15,146 nt of DNA from Ophiocordyceps camponoti-saundersi (nom. inval.) (lineage: Eukaryota > Ascomycota > Sordariomycetes > Hypocreales > Ophiocordycipitaceae), in contig PDHQ01000581.1 in the NCBI GenBank assembly GCA_003339415.1, positions 1-15,146 of the forward strand, written 5' to 3'. Under the pieces are notes generated by a model. That model had not been told where the DNA came from. It ran no database searches and worked only from the letters and a program-made list of their open reading frames with translations. Each line of letters begins with the position of its first letter. The stretch's first letter is position 1. The position numbers and the translations under genes are program-made. Shown piece after piece: positions 8,145 to 15,146 of this stretch.

Positions 8145-10110
8145 AATCTTTTATAAAGTTAGTTATAAGGTATTTATATTAATTATAATATCTTTTATAA
8201 ATATAGTAATTTTTTTCTTAAAATAGCTTAGTATAAGTTTAATTATTATATATTTATTAATAGCTATAAACGCTTATATTAAGTAGGCCTAATTAGTATT
8301 AAAACTAGCTAATAATAAAAAAGCTTTTTATATAGCTTTAGTAACTATTTTCTTAATTAACTTAGTAATTTTAGGTAAAAGTTAGGTCTTAGTTTAGTTT
8401 AAGGTAGCTATATATTTTTTATAAAATTTAGCCTTAAAAGCTATTATAATATCTTATATTTTAGAAAACGCCGCGGCTAGTATTATTATAATAAGCTTAC
8501 TATATATATCTTTTATATTATAATTACTAAAGTACTATACTTAGTCCGTCGCTCCGTTTATCTTAATATTATTATTATATTACCCTTAGCTAAACTAAGG
8601 ATATTATAAGGACTAACTTAGTCCCCGCGACCCCCTATTTATAACTATAAGAGTATTGCCTATTCCTTAAGCCTTAGCCTTAGCCGCCGCGGGCGCTATT
8701 ATCGTCTCTTTAATAATAAATATATTATAGCGAGCGGAATATTAAATAATAAGTCCTATCCCGTTATTATAAAAGGTTAATTAGCTATTATAAAATCTAT
8801 TATAAGATAATAAAACCTTTATATATTCTTTAATTATATTAATAAAGCTTTAATTAATTAAATTATTAAAGCTACTTTAATTAATTATAAAAATTTAATT
8901 TATAATAATAATAATAACTAAGAGGATAAGTAAGCTATATAGATTTTATACTAAACTTAGTATATATATCCTTATTATTATAAAGTTTACTTTAGGGGAA
9001 ATATTAGCTTTTTAATTATTAGTTATTACTTAACTTATTAAATATATAAAATATTAAGTATAGATAGGGTTTAACTTAAAGCTAAGGTAACGCTTAAAGG
9101 GAGGGTTTTACTTTAAGTTTTTTAGTTTTTCCCCTTTTTAGAATATATATAAGATAGTTTTAAGCTATATAAGGTATATTAGTATATTAATATTATTATA
9201 ATATTAATTAGTATATTAAAAGATATATATATTAGCTAAAATAGAAAATATAATTATAAAAGTAAGGAATTATATTTTATTATACTTAACCTTACTTTTA
9301 TATATAATTTAGCGGCTTATATAATAATTATTATAATTAATAGAAAGAGAGAAAATAAGATTTCCCCCTATATTAAGCTTTTTTTCGGATAATAATAATA
9401 GCTTTACGCGCCTTATTATCTAATAAAAACTCTTATATAGCCTTAATAGCGCTTTTAAATATACCCTTAAACGCGCCTTCGCTTATACTTACTTACTTTA
9501 AACTAATATAGCTATAAACCTAAATAACCTTAGTCTTAACTTAAGAAATTAACCTAATTATATATAAAAAAATATCTAAAAAGATATAATTTTAATTTAT
9601 ATATAATAATTAAAAGTAAATCCGAATTTTAAAGAAGTAAACTTAAAAATTAAAAATAAACCTTTTAAAACTAAGCTTATAATATATATTAAGAAAATTA
9701 TATATAAGGTAATTTACTCTAAGCTTAAAAGCTCCTTTTTTACCGCTAGCGCTAAAAAGGGTAATTTTAAGTAGTTAAAATACTAAGTAAAATAAATCTC
9801 TTACTTATTCTTTAAAGCTTTTTTTAAACTTTTTAAAAAATAAGGACTTATTATATAATAAAATATAACTCTTATTAAGAGATTCCTTTTTATAATTTAT
9901 AGCTTATATAAATATATTTTTATAACTCTTATAATCCTAATAACCTTAATATTAACGCCCCCTTAAAAAGTAATTTTATTAATTAAAACTTAAAACTATA
10001 TAACTTTTATAAATATATAAAGATATAGTCCTAAAAGCTATTTTAACCCTTTTTAGTATTTATAATAATTTTAAAAAGCCTAGCTTTTATCCTTCCTCTT
10101 ATATAACTAA
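8145..10110. other. Spacer between the two inverted elements, no gene recognised
   Basis: Nearly 2 kb of RIP-type DNA. In one + frame, 8161-8520 has only six stops (8224, 8284, 8290, 8383, 8395, 8422) and reads as a hydrophobic peptide. Another frame is only moderately worse, so I do not call a gene. At 8844-8887 a short AAAGCT...TTAATTAATTA unit is duplicated. 8909-8926 is an imprecise (TAA)n run. From 8900 to 10110 I see only AT-rich sequence with scattered CG words. It could be pre-insertion DNA or a third, unrecognisable repeat. Confidence 0.55.
8538..8710. repeat. GC-richer patch with GGACTAA-type hairpins
   Basis: Two perfect short hairpins sit close together: 8584-8589/8595-8600 (CCTTAG/CTAAGG, 5-nt loop) and 8610-8615/8619-8624 (GGACTA/TAGTCC, 3-nt loop). 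TTAGTCC followed by a C/G-rich tail appears twice (8541 and 8618). A GCCTTAGCCTTAGCC tandem and a GCCGCCGCGGGCGC stretch follow at about 8670-8695. The GGACTA/TAGTCC words recall the cluster at 207-384, but the patch is too short to prove common origin. Confidence 0.5.
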
Positions 10111-10416
10111 TATTAAGTATTATCCCTCTATACCCCTTTATATTTACTATACGATATATATATAGAAAATAACTTAGATATAGGGAAGTCCTTAATGAAA
10201 TATATATTAGCACTACTAAAGTTATATTTTATATAACTTAGGGGATAGGAGATATTTTAGGAAGAAAGAAAAAGATATAAGAGTAGAATATTATCTAGCT
10301 ATATAGCCGCTCTTCCTTATATAAAATAGGAAAAGTATCTATCTCTAATTATTATTAATTTAGGTTACCTTTTACTTCTCTTATATATATATATATATAA
10401 TAAAAACTACTTAATA
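10111..10416 (-). repeat. LTR of copy 2, reverse orientation (about 306 bp)
   Basis: On the - strand it follows the copy 1 LTR: TATTAAGTAG at 10416 going left, GTAACCTAAATT, GGCTATATAGCTAG, TAATATTCTA, CCTAAGTTATATAA, TATCGTATAGTA, TAAAGGGGTATA, ending near 10111. Small indels and many changes make it clearly older or more heavily mutated than the copy 1 pair. Edges are set by alignment to the TA (from TG/CA) ends and are good to a few bases. Bases 10106-10110 (actaa) would be the adjacent target duplication, whose partner lies outside the window. Confidence 0.85.
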
Positions 10417-13400
10417 TTAATTAGTAGTTATATAAATTAATTAGTTAATTATAGATTAATAAATATAATAAGATAAGTTTTATATAATAATAAAAAGCCC
10501 TTACGCCCGCTTTTATCTAATATATATACTTTTACCTTTTTTTAACTTTAGTCCTTATTAAAAAGCTATTAGGCCTAGTACTATTATTAATATTAAAAGA
10601 TTAAGGTAATATACGATATATACTAATATTTAATTTTTATAAAAAAGCTATATTAGCTTAGTATCTTTTATTAAGTTATATAATATTATTTTAACAATAT
10701 TCCGGTAATATATCCCCCGATAATATAGCTTCTAATACCTTATAAAATAAGCTTTAAAAGGCTATAATTACGTTAATTATAATAAATAACTCCCTAGCTT
10801 TATATAATAAAATATTAGAAAGTAATATCTTATTTTTTTAAATTTAAACTTAAGGTATAAATTTAATATATTAAGATATATAACTTAATATTATAACGGC
10901 CCTTAAAGGAATTAAATTAATAATATTTAACGTATAATAAATATATAATATTATTTATTTTAACTTTTATAGGGAAAACCTTCTTTATATAATTTAATTA
11001 AAACTTAAGGGCTAGACTTATTACTAGCTAAAATAAGTCTACTATATATTTCTTAAGAAACTAACTTAAATTATAACTATACGATATATTCTAATTTTTT
11101 AAAAAGAAACCCTAATTTAACGCTTTATAAAACTTCTTACCGCCCTGATCCCTAACTATATTATAACGCTTAACTTATTATAAGAATCTATAATATAGTT
11201 AGATAACCCTCCCCCCTTAAAACTAACTTTTTTAGATTATATAATATAACCTTTATATTAGATATAAACTCCTAAGTAAAGATATATTTTAATATAACTA
11301 TAATAGAGTATTATAGCAGAGCTTTTATAAGCTTTATTTCGTATAACTTATACTTATAAAATATTTACTTCTCCTAAGTTATTATATATATAGCTACTCT
11401 TAGCTATACTAACTCCGATCCTCCTAGAAATAATAAAATAAACTTTTATAAATATCGTATAAGTAAATTAATTATTACTAATATAATAAATAGTAAAGAG
11501 ACTAATATCCCTAAATAAGGTTACCGCTTTCTTTAAAAGTTAGCGAAAAGATTAGAATTATACTAAGCGGCTATATAATATACTAATTAATAAGGCTTAG
11601 ATTTTCTTTAGCTATTACTTATAAATTAGTATAATAGAAGATTAATTCTATACTATTTTTCCTAATATCTTATTTAATAAGGCTAAGAACTACTATTTAT
11701 ATTTTATTAGATAAGGTAAGCGTTAGTATAAAATCTATACTTTTTTAAACGCTTATTTTAATACTTATATAAACTATTTATTATATTAGATAAATTAAAC
11801 TACCTTTTTATTTAATATCGTATAATAATAATAACTTAATAAAAGTATAATAAATATACTTAATATCTTCTTAGATAAACTTTCACTTATCTAATAAGCT
11901 TTTAGCTTCAACTATTAAGAGGAAAAATAATTTTTTATTACTATTATATAAGCTTACCGCGATATCCCTAAACTTAAATTTACTATAATATTTTAAAATA
12001 CCTTATATAAAATATTTATTAATCGCTTTCGCTTTTCCCTTACTATTATTATAAATTGGATACTAAGCTAGTTTTTTATTAATTAATATTTTATTTACTA
12101 TAATAAGCGTTATATAAATATTAATTTTTTTCCTTTTCCCACCCCTATTAATAATTAATTATATAACGCTACTCCTTATAGGGGCTATATTTCTAGCCTT
12201 ATATAATATATAAATATTTTATATATAAAAAGGAAGGTTATTAGTCTATAAACTATAAGTTAGATAACTTTAAGTATATATATAAGTAATACCTTACTAG
12301 CTATAAAGAAACTAACTAATATCCTTATATTAATAACGAGTTTTACGTATTTCTTTTATTATATAAAAAATCCGATAATTAGTAATCCTAATTCCTTTAG
12401 TTATATAATAATAATAATAAGGACTCTAATATTAAAAAGGAAATTATACGCGGAGAGAACATTATTTTATTCTTTATAATAGCGGCCTATATATACTAAC
12501 TTATTAAATATAATATTTATTACCCTAAGTCCCTAGCGGTACCTGCGAAATAATTCCTCCTCTCTAATATATATAATATAATATATTAAGGCAAACTCTA
12601 AAATATAAGAGCTATATAAATCTTAATAATAAGTAAACTTTAGATAAAGGCCTATATCTAAAAATACCCTTATATAATAATAAACTAAACTTTAACTAAT
12701 AATATAATTTATTTTAGCTTTTTAAAACTAACCTAGCTATTTAATATTATAATTATATAAAACCCCCTTAGTAAAGTTCTTTACTATGTTCTTAATACCT
12801 TTACGCTATTCTTATTTTACCTTAAAAAATACTAACTGCTTTAATACTTTCTATAATAATATAATATATATTATTATACGATATAATAGTATAATAGTCT
12901 CTATTATTAAGAAATAAGGATATTTAGTTTTTAATATATAATAAATTAAATTTATATTATATTATATTAAATAGAAATTATAATAGTTATATTAACGCTT
13001 TAAGCACCCTTATATTTAATAATTATATAACTTATTAAAAAAAGCTAATTTTTTTAATATTACGCTAATATTACTTATATTTATCCGATATTTTTACTAT
13101 TATTATTAATTATATAATATAAAACTTAGGAGATTTAAATTTTTTATTTAAAAGAATTATAATTTTAACTATTCTCTTATTATAAATATCTTTTACTTTA
13201 GTAATAAGCTAGTCTTATATATTTTAAATAAAAGTATTTTCTTTTAAGCTATATACTTTATATAAAGAATATCCGCTATAAATACTTAAAATACTTTATA
13301 TAAATATTAGATTTATACTTACTAGGGTCCTTAAATATTATCTCTTATAACGCTAGAATAAACTTCTTTTTTATAAAGTTTTATATAAACGTAAAATTAC

Positions 13401-14319
13401 TTAAAACTATATATAAGAATATACTTATTAAGGTATACTAAGCTATCGGGAAAGTTAAATATATATATACCCCTCTCCGCTAAGCGTATAATAATAAGGC
13501 CCTTTTTAGATTTTTAGCTTTAATAGCTAAAATATTATACTTTAGCTTTTTTTAAAACTTATACGCTTTCGTGCGATATAAGTAAAGCCTTACTTTCGCT
13601 CCCTCTTAACTTTATTTATATTAAAGAAATATAATATAAAATCCTTATTATAGCTTTTAAAGATAAGGATATATATAATATATATAATACCGCTTTTATT
13701 ACGATTAAAGAGAGAGAAAACTATATTTTAGCTATATAACTTAGATAATAAAGCGTTATTACTACTTCTACCTAACTATTTAAAGCCTTAGATTATAAAG
13801 AAATTCTTTATTTATTTAAAAGGTTTTTATATTTATATAATATAACCTTTTTACTAACCTTATATAGCGGATTTTTAAAACCCGCCTTATATAAAAGGTA
13901 AAAAATTAGAATAATTATTTATATAAAAAGTTTTAATTAGTTATATAAGATAATAAGGCTATAATAATAATAGTAAAGATAAAATTCTTACTTAATTACT
14001 TATAATTTTATATATATTATAGCGCTTTTTTTTTACTTTAAAACTAACCTTAATAAGATTATATAATATATTAAGGGAATTATAAGATATTACCTAAGCT
14101 TATATATAATTTTCTAATTTACTAGTAGAAAAAATAGCGTTATTTAAAGCTAAAAATAAAAAGGCTTTTAGTATATTTTATATTATAAAGTTAATAATAT
14201 ATATTATATAATATAAATCTCTTTTAAAAAACTTTAAAAAAAGCTTAAATAAGCCTTTTTATAGAAGGCTATAAAAGTATAATTATTACCTATATTATCC
14301 CTTATAAAGCTATTAAAAA

Positions 14320-15019
14320 TTAGCTAAAAGGCTTTATAAAAGCTTAAAAAGTAATAAATAATAATAATAAAATAACTTACCTAAAAATTATTAAATAATT
14401 TAAAGCTAAATAAGAACTTAAAGTGAAAAAGACTTCCTAAAAAATATAAACGCTTATATAGCGTTTAGATAATTTATAAAAACTTATTTTTTAGTTAATA
14501 AAATAGTTAAAAAAAGAAAAAAAAATAATAAATAAACTTACTAATAAAATAATAATTTAATATAAAATCTAAGAAAATATATATTAAAATAATTCTAATA
14601 TACGCTGTCTAAGTATTAGAAGTTTTAATATTAAATATAAAGTTAAAAACTCTAAAGTCTTTAATATACTTATTTAATTTACTATAAAGTAAATTAAGCT
14701 TTTCTTTAAATTTATTATTTAAAAGCTTTTTAAGCTTTACTAAGTAAATTTTAAAATAGGCCCTAATAAAAAAACTAATAATATAAGTTAAAAAAAGTTA
14801 AAAAGTATTAAAAAAGTAAATAAAAGAAAGGAAAATAAATAACTTATAAGTTATAAAAGCTTAAAAGCTTTAAAAAAAAGCTAAGCTAATAGCGTTAAAA
14901 AAGATATTATTATTAATTAAAAAAGATAAAATCCTTTTATAAGCGTTATTTAAATTAACTCTAAATATTGTTTTTTAGCTTAAAATTTATAGAAAAAGTT
15001 TAGTTTCTCTTTTTAAAGC
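14320..15019. other. Very A-rich segment of uncertain origin
   Basis: I could not align this 700 bp to copy 1, where 2900-3590 would be expected. It is strongly A-rich on +, with AAGCTT-type words and short AT palindromes such as 14839-14854. It may be the most decayed part of copy 2, or a different element ending in the (TAAA)n tail that follows. No gene is visible. Confidence 0.4.

Positions 15020-15146
<127 letters not shown>

Noticed and set aside
8161..8520. Possible membrane-protein gene relic (hydrophobic frame with six stops in 120 codons)
   Set aside because: Another + frame is only moderately worse, TAA/TAG stops dominate beyond it, and no family motif is visible. AT-rich sequence reads as hydrophobic residues by default.
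10385..10400. (TA)n run as a regulatory TATA region
   Set aside because: It lies inside the copy 2 LTR where copy 1 also has TA-rich sequence created by RIP, and TA runs are everywhere in this window.

Overview
This window looks like a block of heterochromatic, repeat-derived DNA from a filamentous ascomycete fungus that was mutated to near saturation by RIP (repeat-induced point mutation). The main sign is the almost complete loss of CpA and its complement TpG. In 9601-9780, for example, I count no CA and no TG, against 11 AC or GT and 3 CG. TpA is correspondingly abundant. CpG is still present, so this is not ordinary CpG-methylation decay and not simply low GC. Nearly every stop codon is TAA or TAG. 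I see no intact gene, no tRNA or rRNA, and no CRISPR.

Layout. Bases 1-838 are an AT-rich flank holding a striking cluster of GACTAA/TTAGTC palindromes (207-384) that kept its CA/TG dinucleotides. Bases 839-8139 are a complete but dead LTR retrotransposon: two 301-bp direct LTRs (839-1139 and 7839-8139), a matching 5-bp flanking duplication (tatat), and about 6.7 kb of broken coding sequence. Bases 8145-10110 are a spacer with no recognisable gene and one GC-richer hairpin patch. From 10111 a second, older copy of the same family lies in the opposite orientation, starting with an LTR (10111-10416). Its internal region matches the first copy at the same spacing to about 14300, and it probably runs off the right edge. 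The last 127 bases are a perfect (TAAA)n microsatellite.

How it fits together. Two copies of one retrotransposon family in inverted orientation are the kind of duplicated DNA RIP acts on. The two LTRs of the first copy differ at about 20 of 301 sites, all but one C/T or G/A transitions, which is direct internal evidence for the mechanism. I could not identify gag, integrase or reverse transcriptase motifs with confidence on either strand, so superfamily (Copia or Gypsy) and coding direction stay open. No new functional system is visible. The parts most worth a second look are the RIP-sparing palindrome cluster, a second overlapping palindrome at 3465-3504, a 54-nt pure pyrimidine tract, and a conserved duplicated module next to the right LTR.
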